A stretch of 13,380 bases of DNA from Candidatus Zixiibacteriota bacterium (GCA_022563625.1 JADFNA010000007.1:1-13380); one strand, 5' to 3'; numbered from the stretch's first letter, positions 1-6,942 are shown. Numbers and translations are program-made. The notes: generated by a model from the letters alone, not told the origin.

Positions 1-69
1 ATGTGGCTCTCTTTTTCTTCGAAAACACCTGCGAGACTGCTGACAAGATGAATTTAAATCGCGGGACAG
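1..69 (-). other. Region downstream of fabF; possible 5' end of a further gene
   Basis: Only 69 bases remain after the fabF stop. On the minus strand one frame is open from a GTG at 28-26 (or a TTG at 46-44) to the window edge and would begin (M)FSKKKRAT. In many bacteria rnc (RNase III) follows acpP-fabF, so this could be the start of rnc, but nine codons carry no recognisable motif and no clear ribosome binding site precedes either start. No terminator hairpin with a T run is visible after fabF, so transcription may continue. Confidence 0.2.
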
Positions 70-1332
70 TTATCGTAGAGACCCGTTAAAGCGGGCCAAA
101 AGGATGGAGACATTGTGGCCGCCAAATCCGAATGAGTTGGTGAGTGCGTATGTGATGTCTGCCTCGCGGGCAACATTCGGCACATAGTCCAGATCACACT
201 CCGGATCGGGGTTGTCAAGATTTATCGTGGGGTGGATTTTTCCGGTTTGCAGTGACATGATTGTAGAGATAGCCTCAACAGCTCCGGCGCTCCCCAACAG
301 GTGTCCCATCATAGACTTGGTTGAGTTTACCATGATAGATTTGGCGCGCTGCCCGAAGACATCTTTGATAGCTTTTGTTTCAGCGATATCACCCAGGCCG
401 GTGCTGGTTCCGTGGGTATTGATAAGATCTATCTGATCAAAATTGATTTCGCCATCAATGACCGCGTTTTTCATCGCCATTTTCGCGCCGTGGCCGTCGG
501 GTCTGGGCGCCGTCACATGATGCGCGTCACAGCTCATTCCAGCCCCCAGGATTTCACCATAGATCCGTGCGCCGCGCTTTTTCGCGTGAGTCAGTGACTC
601 GAGCGCAAGAATCCCGGCGCCTTCACCCATCAGGAAACCGTCACGGTCTCTGTCAAACGGCCGTGAGGCGCTCTTGGGTTCGTCGTTCCGGGTTGTCATG
701 GCCCTGGCGCTGCAGAAACCGGCCAGCGAGGCCGGAGTGATTGTCGCCTCGGAGCCGCCAGTCAAAGCCAGATCCAAGTCGCCGCGCTGAATCATGCGGA
801 AAACATCGACAATCGCGTGTGACGATGAGGCGCAGGCCGAGACGGTTGCGTAGTTCGCTCCCAGAAAACCAAAGCGAATAGCCACCAGCCCGGCGCTCAT
901 GTTTGAAATCATCATGGGGATAAAGAAAGGACTGACGCGGCTGGGACCGCCATTCAGCAGGTTCTTATGCTGTTGTTCAAACGTGCCGATGCCGCCAATA
1001 CCGGAGCCGATGACCACACCGGCGCGGTCCAGATTGATTGCCTGGATATCCAATCCGGAGTCGTCAACTGCGAACTGCGCAGCCACCAGGGCATACTGTT
1101 CCGAGAGGTCCATCCGGCGCAGCTCTTTTTTATTGATCAGCCCTTCGGTCGAAAAATCTTTCACTTCGGCGCCGATGCGGGTGGGGTATTCGCTGGTGTC
1201 AAACCGAGTGATTCCACACGCTCCGGATTCTCCGTTGAGGAGTTTTTCCCAGACTTCGGGAATGTCATGACCCAGAGGAGTCACCCAGCCCACACCGGTA
1301 ACTACTACACGTTCATATGTTCGAGAGGCCAT
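70..1332 (-). CDS. fabF: Beta-ketoacyl-ACP synthase II (KAS II)
   Basis: Cytoplasmic condensing enzyme of type II fatty-acid synthesis: it joins malonyl-ACP to a growing acyl-ACP with loss of CO2. The 420 residues match the usual FabF length (about 410-415). The thiolase-fold Cys-His-His triad is complete: Cys167 in VSACASSSHA, His307 in NTHGTST, His344 in GHLLGSAGA, plus Lys339 in NSTKS. The glycine-rich C-terminal FGFGGHN (401-407) is typical. The ATG at 1332 gives a family-like N-terminus (RVVVTGVGWVTPLG); a modest AAGG site lies 10 bases upstream. It follows acpP by 57 bases, the standard acpP-fabF pairing, and is probably co-transcribed. FabB-type KAS I is the alternative, but the length and acpP neighbour favour FabF. 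Confidence 0.97.
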   Translation of the reverse strand: MASRTYERVVVTGVGWVTPLGHDIPEVWEKLLNGESGACGITRFDTSEYPTRIGAEVKDFSTEGLINKKELRRMDLSEQYALVAAQFAVDDSGLDIQAINLDRAGVVIGSGIGGIGTFEQQHKNLLNGGPSRVSPFFIPMMISNMSAGLVAIRFGFLGANYATVSACASSSHAIVDVFRMIQRGDLDLALTGGSEATITPASLAGFCSARAMTTRNDEPKSASRPFDRDRDGFLMGEGAGILALESLTHAKKRGARIYGEILGAGMSCDAHHVTAPRPDGHGAKMAMKNAVIDGEINFDQIDLINTHGTSTGLGDIAETKAIKDVFGQRAKSIMVNSTKSMMGHLLGSAGAVEAISTIMSLQTGKIHPTINLDNPDPECDLDYVPNVAREADITYALTNSFGFGGHNVSILLARFNGSLR

Positions 1333-1389
1333 GCCGCTAGCGCCTTATCATGACAGTTTGAAGCTGACACAGATTCATCGCAGAGCCAG

Positions 1390-1641
1390 TCAGGCCGCCG
1401 CCTGTGTGCGTTCTTTGATATAGTCAATGGCGTTTCCGACTGATGCGATTTTCTCGGCTTCTTCATCTGGAATCTCGAGTGAAAACTTTTCTTCGAGAGC
1501 CATGACCAGTTCAACCGTATCGAGTGAATCCGCGCCAAGGTCATCGACAAATTTTGCTTCGGGCGTCACCTGGGCGGCGTCAACGCCAAGCTGCTCGATT
1601 ATGATGTTCTTGACTTCTTGTTCAATGTTGCTGTCAGACAT
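1390..1641 (-). CDS. acpP: Acyl carrier protein
   Basis: Small acidic cytoplasmic protein that carries acyl intermediates on a 4'-phosphopantetheine arm. The 83 residues match the usual 75-85. The attachment site is Ser39 in the hallmark [16 protein letters not shown], followed by the conserved IPDEEAEKI segment (57-65). The start is well supported: ATG at 1641 with a strong GGAGGA ribosome binding site (1650-1655) at 8-base spacing, the best in the fab cluster, fitting the high abundance expected of ACP. It sits between fabG (153-base AT-rich gap containing direct repeats) and fabF, the canonical place. The long leader may hold its own promoter, which would be a way to make more ACP than the enzymes. 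Confidence 0.98.
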   Translation of the reverse strand: MSDSNIEQEVKNIIIEQLGVDAAQVTPEAKFVDDLGADSLDTVELVMALEEKFSLEIPDEEAEKIASVGNAIDYIKERTQAAA

Positions 1642-1660
1642 GTGATTCTTCCTCCGCTAG

Positions 1661-1790
1661 GGACTATTGTGAGAACTATAGTGAAAAGTTATGATTTCCG
1701 CGTAATATTTTCGTCTAATATTTTGTGTGCTATGTGTGTACTATGATTATGCCAACTGCTATTTTGTATCCACTTTGAAGCGCCTGGCTC
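1661..1790 (-). promoter_or_regulatory. AT-rich acpP leader, possible promoter or operator
   Basis: The fabG-acpP junction is clearly AT-richer than the flanking genes and longer than most junctions here. It contains two pairs of short direct repeats (listed separately). On the minus strand TTGGCA is followed after 17 bases by TAGCAC, a poor sigma-70 match, so no specific promoter hexamers can be defended. An internal promoter for acpP-fabF is a reasonable guess only. Confidence 0.25.
1701..1745. repeat. Two adjacent pairs of short direct repeats in the acpP leader
   Basis: On the plus strand TGTGTGCTATG (1724-1734) is followed without a gap by TGTGTACTATG (1735-1745), 10 of 11 bases identical. 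Next to it CGTAATATTTT (1701-1711) and CGTCTAATATTTT (1712-1724) form a second pair differing by a 2-base insertion. They sit 60-104 bases upstream of the acpP start, a suitable distance for regulator binding or for simple slippage duplication. Confidence 0.6.
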
Positions 1791-1794
1791 GCCG

Positions 1795-2541
1795 CTAGAT
1801 GTTTATTCCTCCACAGACACTTAATACCTGGCCTGTGATATAACCTGCCCTGTCCGATGCAAGAAATGTGACTGCGTCCGCCACATCCGACGGTTCTCCC
1901 TGGCGCTGAAGCGGGATAGTCTTAAGAAATGTTTCCCGGGCCTGGTCGCTCATCGCATCAGTCATTCCGGTCCGAATGAATCCGGGGGCGACAGCATTGA
2001 CTGTCACCCCACGGGGCGCCAGTTCTCTGGCCGCAGATTTTGTCAGCCCGATCAGCCCGGCTTTGCTGGCAGAGTAATTCGATTGCCCGATATTTCCCCT
2101 CATACCTACCACCGAGACTATATTTACGATTCGTCCTGACCGCTGTTTCATCATAATCTTGCCCGCCGCGCGGCTGACCAGGAACGCTCCGCGCAGATTG
2201 ACCCTGATAACGTTGTCCCAGTCTTCCTCTGACATTCGCACCAGCAGCGTATCATGCGTGATACCGGCGTTGTTGACTACCACATCAATGCTGCCAAAGC
2301 GCTCCCGGGCTGCGGAGAATAGTTCATCAACTTCCTCGGCATCGGTCACGTCAGCCGGCGCCCCGAGAGCGTCATGCCCGGATTGCCTGAGCTCTTCGGC
2401 GGTCTCCTCCGTTGTTTCCGGATTGACATCTGAAATGACAAGGTTTGCGCCGCCGCAGGCGAAGCGCCGGGCGATTTCCCTGCCGATCCCCTGTCCGGAA
2501 CCGGTGACAATCACTGTTTTTTCGGCAAAATCTTTCATCAT
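1795..2541 (-). CDS. fabG: 3-oxoacyl-ACP reductase (short-chain dehydrogenase)
   Basis: NADPH-dependent cytoplasmic reductase of beta-ketoacyl-ACP, the first reduction of each elongation cycle. Taking the ATG at 2541 gives 248 residues, close to the family's 244-248. Visible SDR motifs: TGSGQGIG (13-20) for cofactor binding, NNAG (90-93), and the Asn115, Ser143, Tyr156, Lys160 tetrad with the usual 13 and 4 residue Ser-Tyr-Lys spacing. The frame is open upstream to a TTG at 2577 (260 residues), but the extra 12 residues are not family-like. Two ATGs stand side by side (2541 and 2538); GGGTGA lies just upstream and either could be used. It begins about 50 bases after the fabD stop and ends with a TAG within a CTAGCG word. 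Confidence 0.96.
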   Translation of the reverse strand: MMKDFAEKTVIVTGSGQGIGREIARRFACGGANLVISDVNPETTEETAEELRQSGHDALGAPADVTDAEEVDELFSAARERFGSIDVVVNNAGITHDTLLVRMSEEDWDNVIRVNLRGAFLVSRAAGKIMMKQRSGRIVNIVSVVGMRGNIGQSNYSASKAGLIGLTKSAARELAPRGVTVNAVAPGFIRTGMTDAMSDQARETFLKTIPLQRQGEPSDVADAVTFLASDRAGYITGQVLSVCGGINI

Positions 2542-2592
2542 CGTGTCACCCGGCGAACTCACTTCATTGTTTTTCAATCAGCCCCGGCCTGA

Positions 2593-3531
2593 TCATAAAA
2601 CCGGAGCCGGGTCCAAAAAACTTTCTATGTCCTCAAGCGTGTCGAGGCTAATGAGGCGCTCGGGGCGCATCTCCCGTTTTGCCAGTCCGCTTAACACTTT
2701 GCCGGGACCTATCTCCATAACTGATTGAACACCCATCTGCGCAATATACTCCATCGACTCCCCCCAGCGCACCGGGGACGTTATTTGCCTGATAAGCAGT
2801 TCACGAATCGTTGCGCCATCGGAAACCGGCGCGGCCGTAACATTGGGAATAAACATGATTTCCGGGTTTTCTATTCTCACGTCTGCCAGGGCCTGTTCCA
2901 TTCCCTGCCGGGCCGGTTCCATCAGCGGGCTGTGAAATGCGCCGCCGACTTCCAGCATAACCACCCGGCGAGCGCCTCTTGTCTTTGCCAGTTCGACTGC
3001 CTTTTGCACCGCCGGAGTTTCGCCTGAAACTGCGATCTGCAGTTTGGCATTGATGTTCGCGGGAGTCACAATGCCCGCCGATGAAGCGTCATTGCACAGC
3101 TGTTCCACTTCAGCCAGCGTCAGTCCGATTATCGCGGCCATCGTTCCCGGTTTTGCCTGCGACGCTTCCTCCATCAGCCGGGCGCGCTGCACTACTAATT
3201 TGATCGCATCTTCAGCGCTGAGCGACCCGGCAGCCACCAGAGCTCCGTATTCACCCAGCGAATGTCCGGCGGCGACAGTTGGCCGTGGGAAACTGCGATC
3301 CATAACTGTTAGGGCGGCCAGCGAATGAACCAGAATCGCCGGCTGGGTGAAACGTGTGCGTTTAAGCAATTCCGCCGGCCCGTCGAATGATATTTGCGCC
3401 AAGTCCTCACCAATGAGTAAAGAAGCCAGTTCGTACAGCTCTCTGACTGCTGCAGAGGATTGATAAAGCTCCCTGCCCATACCGACGTATTGCGAGGCCT
3501 GTCCCGGAAACAGCGCCGCGCTCTGTTGCAT
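2593..3531 (-). CDS. fabD: Malonyl-CoA:ACP transacylase
   Basis: Transfers malonyl from CoA to AcpP, supplying the extender unit. With the ATG at 3531 the protein is 312 residues and the catalytic residues fall almost exactly at their E. coli positions: Gln11 in FPGQ, Ser91 in GHSLGE, the arginine-bearing QRAR at 115-118, His200 in GGAFHSP. The start is uncertain. In-frame starts exist at 3579 (ATG, 328 residues, a weak GGGAAG just upstream) and 3627 (GTG, 344 residues). The added residues are AT-rich and not family-like, and the 3627 version reads through a 12-base tandem repeat, so the short form is preferred, although no clear ribosome binding site precedes it. It lies between fabH and fabG in the standard order. 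Confidence 0.95.
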   Translation of the reverse strand: MQQSAALFPGQASQYVGMGRELYQSSAAVRELYELASLLIGEDLAQISFDGPAELLKRTRFTQPAILVHSLAALTVMDRSFPRPTVAAGHSLGEYGALVAAGSLSAEDAIKLVVQRARLMEEASQAKPGTMAAIIGLTLAEVEQLCNDASSAGIVTPANINAKLQIAVSGETPAVQKAVELAKTRGARRVVMLEVGGAFHSPLMEPARQGMEQALADVRIENPEIMFIPNVTAAPVSDGATIRELLIRQITSPVRWGESMEYIAQMGVQSVMEIGPGKVLSGLAKREMRPERLISLDTLEDIESFLDPAPVL

Positions 3532-3750
3532 ATTACTTATAATTTCGCGGTTGTTCAATTGTTGTTTCGTTGTTGTCATCAAACTTCCCACGTTTCTCTC
3601 CACGTACTTCGACACATACTTCGGCACATACTTATTTCACAGAGCGGGAACTTAGTGTTTATTCGTCCAGTGTTGATCATTCAGAACTTTCAGTACATCC
3701 AGCCAAAGTGGAGCCGTTTGACTATGCAGGTATGGCAGAAAGCGAACGAC
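3532..3750 (-). promoter_or_regulatory. fabH-fabD junction, long AT-rich leader
   Basis: This is the longest gene-free stretch of the window if fabD starts at 3531. It holds a three-copy 12-base tandem repeat (separate entry). No terminator or convincing sigma-70 promoter was found; the best candidate on the minus strand, TTCTGA with AATAAA 17 bases on, is weak. The length suggests a leader or a second promoter for fabD-fabG, without direct proof. Confidence 0.25.
3598..3633. repeat. 12-base tandem repeat, three copies, before fabD
   Basis: Plus-strand copies are CTCCACGTACTT (3598-3609), CGACACATACTT (3610-3621) and CGGCACATACTT (3622-3633). The last two differ at one base of 12; the first is more diverged (9 of 12 against the second). 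Read in the fabD frame they would encode repeated KYV units in an N-terminal extension, if the GTG at 3627 were used. Confidence 0.75.
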
Positions 3751-4776
3751 TTACCAGTTCACCAGCGCCGCCGCCCAGGTTAATCCGCCGCCAAAAGCGA
3801 TCATCAGCACATTATCACCGTCTTTAATCCGTCCGCTTCGGCGCGCTTCGTCCAATGCCAGCGGGACTGAAGCCGAAGACGTATTGCCGTATTTTTCAAT
3901 GTTTATAAACACACGATCATCCGGCACGCCGAGTCGTTTGGTGACTGCTTCAATTATTCGAATATTGGCCTGATGAGGCACAACCAGATTGATATCCTCG
4001 GTGGTCATGTTGGCCTGCTTTATTACATTGAGCGCAGCGTCACCCATCTGCCGCACGGCGTGTTTGAACACTTCGGAGCCGTTCATGGCCAGACAATCCT
4101 CGCCGTTATTAATGCCGCCATTTCGCATCGCCTCCTGATAGGGGGCCACTGTCCCGCCGACCGGTATCCAAAGCAGTTTTCCGAGCCGTCCGTCGGATTT
4201 CAAGAACGACGCCAGCACACCCCGGTCTTCTTCGGTTCTTTCAACAGCTGTGGCGCCCGCTCCATCACCAAACAAAATGCATGTTCCGCGATCTTTGTAA
4301 TTGGTAATCGAGCTGAGTTTTTCTACGCCAACAACCACTATTCGTTCAAGCTGGCCTGATTCAATAAAGGCAGACGCTATCGCCAGGCCATGAATAAACC
4401 CGGCGCAGGCCGCGGCAATATCCATTGTACCGGCATTCACCAGACCCATGCGCTCCTGTATGACACACGAGTTCGACGGCAGCCGGTAATCCGGGGTGAC
4501 CGTCCCGACAATCAGCAACTGCACATCTTCCGGCGCCCAGCCGGCGTCAGAAAGCGCTATTTCAACAGCCTTAACAGACATATCGACCCCGGACATCTCT
4601 TTTGAGGCGATACGACGCTCCTTGATGCCGGTGCGCGTGGTAATCCATTCGTCACTGGTATCCACCATGCGCTCCAGGTCAGCGTTGGTCAGCACATCCG
4701 GCGGGGTAAAGGAGCCGGTCGCTTTAATTCGGGCGCGATAGCGCGGGCGGAAGTTATTCTGTTTTCCGTTATCCAT
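3751..4776 (-). CDS. fabH: Beta-ketoacyl-ACP synthase III (KAS III)
   Basis: Initiating condensing enzyme of fatty-acid synthesis: it condenses an acyl-CoA (usually acetyl-CoA) with malonyl-ACP. From the ATG at 4776 it has 341 residues, slightly longer than the usual 310-335 because of about 18 basic or polar residues before the family-like ARIKATGSFTPP. The triad is present: Cys124 in AAACAGF, His268 in VPHQANIRI, Asn298 in KYGNTSSAS. The C-terminal FGGGLTWAA is characteristic. The start codon overlaps the plsX stop by eight bases (4769-4776), which suggests translational coupling, and no good ribosome binding site of its own is visible. The frame is open further upstream to 4842 inside plsX, but that extension is not family-like. 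The plsX-fabH-fabD-fabG order is canonical. Confidence 0.97.
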   Translation of the reverse strand: MDNGKQNNFRPRYRARIKATGSFTPPDVLTNADLERMVDTSDEWITTRTGIKERRIASKEMSGVDMSVKAVEIALSDAGWAPEDVQLLIVGTVTPDYRLPSNSCVIQERMGLVNAGTMDIAAACAGFIHGLAIASAFIESGQLERIVVVGVEKLSSITNYKDRGTCILFGDGAGATAVERTEEDRGVLASFLKSDGRLGKLLWIPVGGTVAPYQEAMRNGGINNGEDCLAMNGSEVFKHAVRQMGDAALNVIKQANMTTEDINLVVPHQANIRIIEAVTKRLGVPDDRVFINIEKYGNTSSASVPLALDEARRSGRIKDGDNVLMIAFGGGLTWAAALVNW

Positions 4777-5881
4777 GTGAGGATTCCAGGGAGGTTTCTT
4801 GCTCGTGAGTTTGTCCGGACATGCGCCGCTCGGCGTCGACATGCAACGCAGTGTTGTTCATCATTTCCTTACGCATTGCGCCGATGACATTGTTTTCAAT
4901 CATTTTCTTGACAATAGCCAGGGCGTTCTTGATCGCTCTGGGCGATGAACCCCCGTGGCAGATAAACACCAGTCCGTCAATCCCCAGAAGAGGCGCGCCG
5001 CCGGATTCAGCGTAGTCAAAGGCCCTGCGCAGCCGTCTCAAAAATGGAGACATCAAACCGGCGCCGATGCGCGAAAAGATGTTGGTCGAGACCTGATGAC
5101 GGATTCTGCTGGTCAAGAACGGCGAGATTGACTCGGCGAATTTGAGCAAAATGTTGCCGGTGAATCCGTCGGTCACCACCAGATCAACATCGCCGGAAAG
5201 AATATCCCTGCCTTCAACATTACCAATAAAATTCAGTGGAGATTTTTCCAGGAGTTCATGACTTTTCACTATCAGGTCATTGCCTTTGCTGCGCTCCTCC
5301 CCGATTGACAGCAGCCCCACGCGAGGTGATTCAATACCCTCCATGGCCGAGACATAGGCAGACCCCAAGGCCGCAAATTGGAGCAGGTTGATCGGTTTAC
5401 AGGAAGTGTTCGCGCCCACATCCAGGACCGGGCGGGTGCGCAAACCGCTGGTAGGGAAAAGCGCGCAGATAGCGGGACGGTTGACTCCGCTAATACGCCC
5501 GAGGGTCAAGAGTGATCCGGCCATGACCGCCCCGGTGTTGCCGGGCGACATGAACGCCTCCACCTGGCCGGATTTGAGCAGTTTGAGTCCGGCGGCAACT
5601 GACGTGTCAGGCATGCGCACGGCATCCGAGGGAGAATCATCCATGGTGATTTCACGTTCGGCGTGATGAACACTGATGTTATCCGGACGCTGTTCAAGTG
5701 CAGCCAGTGCGGATTCGATCTGCGTACTCTGTCCCACCAGCGTTATATGGGCGCTTGCTCCAAAGTCGAGCGCAGCCAGCGCCCCTCCGGCAACTATTCC
5801 AGACACCCCGTTGTCTGAACCCATAACATCGAGCGCGATCCGCGCCGGCGTCCCGGTTTGTGTATGTGTATTTGCTTTCAC
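4769..5881 (-). CDS. plsX: Phosphate acyltransferase PlsX
   Basis: Peripheral membrane enzyme that converts acyl-ACP and phosphate to acyl phosphate, the acyl donor for PlsY in phospholipid synthesis. The 370 residues are a little longer than the typical 330-350, mainly through a polar C-terminal tail. The N-terminal RIALDVMGSDNGVSG (14-28) corresponds to the family's DxMGGDxxP segment but has Ser for the second Gly and lacks the Pro. Other family-like blocks are GVNRPAICALFPT, LDVGANTSCKP, GFTGNILLK and the GVDGxV-like GIDGLVFICHGGSSP. The start is a GTG at 5881, the only usable in-frame start; its own ribosome binding site is weak (AAGG three bases away). A short leader ORF with a good site ends exactly over it (GTGA), so initiation may depend on coupling. 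The 3' end overlaps fabH by eight bases. Confidence 0.96.
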   Translation of the reverse strand: MKANTHTQTGTPARIALDVMGSDNGVSGIVAGGALAALDFGASAHITLVGQSTQIESALAALEQRPDNISVHHAEREITMDDSPSDAVRMPDTSVAAGLKLLKSGQVEAFMSPGNTGAVMAGSLLTLGRISGVNRPAICALFPTSGLRTRPVLDVGANTSCKPINLLQFAALGSAYVSAMEGIESPRVGLLSIGEERSKGNDLIVKSHELLEKSPLNFIGNVEGRDILSGDVDLVVTDGFTGNILLKFAESISPFLTSRIRHQVSTNIFSRIGAGLMSPFLRRLRRAFDYAESGGAPLLGIDGLVFICHGGSSPRAIKNALAIVKKMIENNVIGAMRKEMMNNTALHVDAERRMSGQTHEQETSLESSHG

Positions 5882-5928
5882 TGGCCTTTCCCGAGTGGAA
5901 TCCTGTTCGAAGCAATCAGGTTTCTCAT
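5878..5928 (-). CDS. Putative 16-residue leader ORF coupled to plsX
   Basis: In the rpmF-plsX gap an ATG at 5928 opens a 16-codon frame, MRNLIASNRIPLGKGQ, closed by TGA at 5880-5878. A good GAGAGG ribosome binding site (5935-5940) stands 6 bases before the ATG, better than anything in front of plsX. The stop overlaps the plsX GTG as GTGA, a layout typical of translational coupling or reinitiation. I know no family for the peptide, so it may simply be a translated leader. Chance is possible for so short a frame; conservation in relatives would decide. Confidence 0.4.
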   Translation of the reverse strand: MRNLIASNRIPLGKGQ

Positions 5929-5950
5929 CGATATCCTCTCATCAATTCTT

Positions 5951-6133
5951 CTAATCAGCCGCCGGGGTAATCACTTCCGCTCCGCGATAATGGCCGCAGG
6001 TCGGGCAGATGAAATGCTGTAATTTTTTAGCGCCACAATTTTTGCAACCGACAACATTCGGCGCTTCAATTTTCCAATTCGTGCGGCGCTTCTTGCCGCG
6101 GGCGCTGGAATGTCTGCGTTTTGGATGTGCCAT
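5951..6133 (-). CDS. rpmF: 50S ribosomal protein L32
   Basis: Small basic protein of the large ribosomal subunit. The 60 residues have the standard L32 form: MAHPKRRHSSARGKKRR at the N-terminus, conserved W20, then a zinc ribbon with C30-x2-C33 (CKNC) and C43-x2-C46 (CPTC). All four cysteines are kept, so this is the zinc-binding (C+) version. The ATG at 6133 has a strong AGGAGAG site (6141-6147) seven bases upstream. It stands between the DUF177 gene and plsX as in many bacteria, linking ribosome and lipid synthesis. A possible hairpin lies in the preceding gap. Confidence 0.98.
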   Translation of the reverse strand: MAHPKRRHSSARGKKRRTNWKIEAPNVVGCKNCGAKKLQHFICPTCGHYRGAEVITPAAD

Positions 6134-6192
6134 CTATTTTCTCTCCTGGTATTTGCTTGTCACAATAATATTCTTTGTCCTTCTTCACTCGA

Positions 6193-6226
6193 CGCTGTGC
6201 AATACTTACTTTATATGTACACAGCG
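6193..6226 (-). promoter_or_regulatory. Inverted repeat in the yceD-rpmF junction
   Basis: Plus-strand CGCTGTG (6193-6199) and CACAGCG (6220-6226) are perfect 7-base inverted repeats around an AT-rich loop of 20 bases; in RNA a U-G pair could extend the stem by one. No T run follows on the coding strand, so it is not a Rho-independent terminator. The loop contains TATAAA on the minus strand, a good -10 element without a good -35 partner. It could be a leader structure for rpmF, or chance. Confidence 0.4.
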
Positions 6227-6232
6227 GGGCAG

Positions 6233-6790
6233 TCAGGCTCTTCCATTTTTTTCGAGCAAATCACCCAGACCTTCCCAGCGGCTGTCACTAACGCCTTTGT
6301 GGCAATCGCAGGTCTTGCTGTTCAGATTCACTCCGCACTTTTGACACAGCCCCTGGCAATCCTCTCTGCAAAGCGGTTTGCGAGGAACCTCTGCGAACAA
6401 CGCCTGGCGAACCGGCTCGACAAGAACCAGGCGCTCGGACTGATCTAGTTGAACCAGTTCCTCGCTATCCTCAAACTGTTCGGAACGCTCCCGTTTACCT
6501 GACTTTCCTGCGCGACCCGGGCGCCTCGGTTCGTCGATCTGCGCGATAACAGACAGGTCGCCGGACAATTTTAGTGTCGCGCTTTCCAAACAGCGGGCGC
6601 AAATCATCTGGACTTCCGCCAGACAGCGCCCGTTGACAAAGTACTCGTGGTCTGTCTTCTGAATTGACAGTTCTATCGTGACACCGTTGACAAAGCGCAC
6701 ACCATCAATTTCAAACTGAAGATCCTGCGGCCTTTCAAAGAGCTTGAGCTGGGCCGGAAACTCATGGATTTCCTTGAGCTCAATCTCCAT
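6233..6790 (-). CDS. yceD: DUF177/YceD-family protein, 23S rRNA accumulation factor-like
   Basis: Cytoplasmic protein of the YceD (DUF177) family, which is associated with 23S rRNA accumulation and almost always precedes rpmF. From the ATG at 6790 it has 185 residues. The family cysteines are all present: C64/C67 in ICARCL, then C141, C145, C149, C152, C161 and C163 in the pattern LCREDCQGLCQKCG...CDC, which look like metal ligands. A charged stretch at about 87-112 (RRPGRAGKSGKRERSE) separates the halves. Another in-frame ATG at 6808 would add six residues, but it falls inside the spacer of the best promoter found here, so 6790 is preferred. No ribosome binding site is visible, consistent with a leaderless message. 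A broad-family assignment is secure; the molecular role is known only by association. Confidence 0.94.
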   Translation of the reverse strand: MEIELKEIHEFPAQLKLFERPQDLQFEIDGVRFVNGVTIELSIQKTDHEYFVNGRCLAEVQMICARCLESATLKLSGDLSVIAQIDEPRRPGRAGKSGKRERSEQFEDSEELVQLDQSERLVLVEPVRQALFAEVPRKPLCREDCQGLCQKCGVNLNSKTCDCHKGVSDSRWEGLGDLLEKNGRA

Positions 6791-6798
6791 AGCGTCAT

Positions 6799-6827
6799 AA
6801 GCTAACATAAGCCTAAAATTAAGTCAA
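6799..6827 (-). promoter_or_regulatory. Candidate sigma-70-type promoter for yceD-rpmF-fab cluster
   Basis: On the minus strand TTGACT (6827-6822, five of six to consensus) is followed by exactly 17 bases and then TAGCTT (6804-6799), which keeps the three most important -10 positions (T1, A2, T6). It is placed at the head of the yceD-fabF cluster, after the ATP synthase genes. Transcription would start about 7-9 bases further, at or next to the yceD ATG (6790). Confidence 0.45.
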
Positions 6828-6869
6828 GCTTGGACAGTCGCCATAACCTGATGTTAAACAACGGCTTGT

Positions 6870-6898
6870 GACTTTAGCTCGGAGCCCGCTTTTAAGTC
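6870..6898 (-). other. Weak inverted repeat in the atpC-yceD gap
   Basis: GACTT (6870-6874) and AAGTC (6894-6898) can pair, with a further AGC/GCT inside. No T tract follows on the coding strand. It is the only stem seen between the two clusters and is too weak to call a terminator; the rest of the gap (6809-6942) shows a GC-rich stretch and the yceD promoter candidate. Confidence 0.2.
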
Positions 6899-6942
6899 CT
6901 GCGGGGGGCGGTGTGCGGGTTGTTGTATCCGACAGGCAAAAC

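Noticed and set aside
1642..1794. FapR- or FabR-type palindromic operator before acpP
   Set aside because: Only direct repeats and a short ACTATAGT palindrome (1675-1682) are present; nothing matches the known FapR palindrome.
2159..2728. 189-codon open frame on the plus strand over fabG/fabD
   Set aside because: It lies antisense to two strongly conserved genes, has no family motif and a serine/arginine-rich shadow composition.
5926..5943. A still shorter ORF (MRGYR) whose stop overlaps the leader ORF start
   Set aside because: Five codons ending in ATGA overlap are too short to separate from chance.
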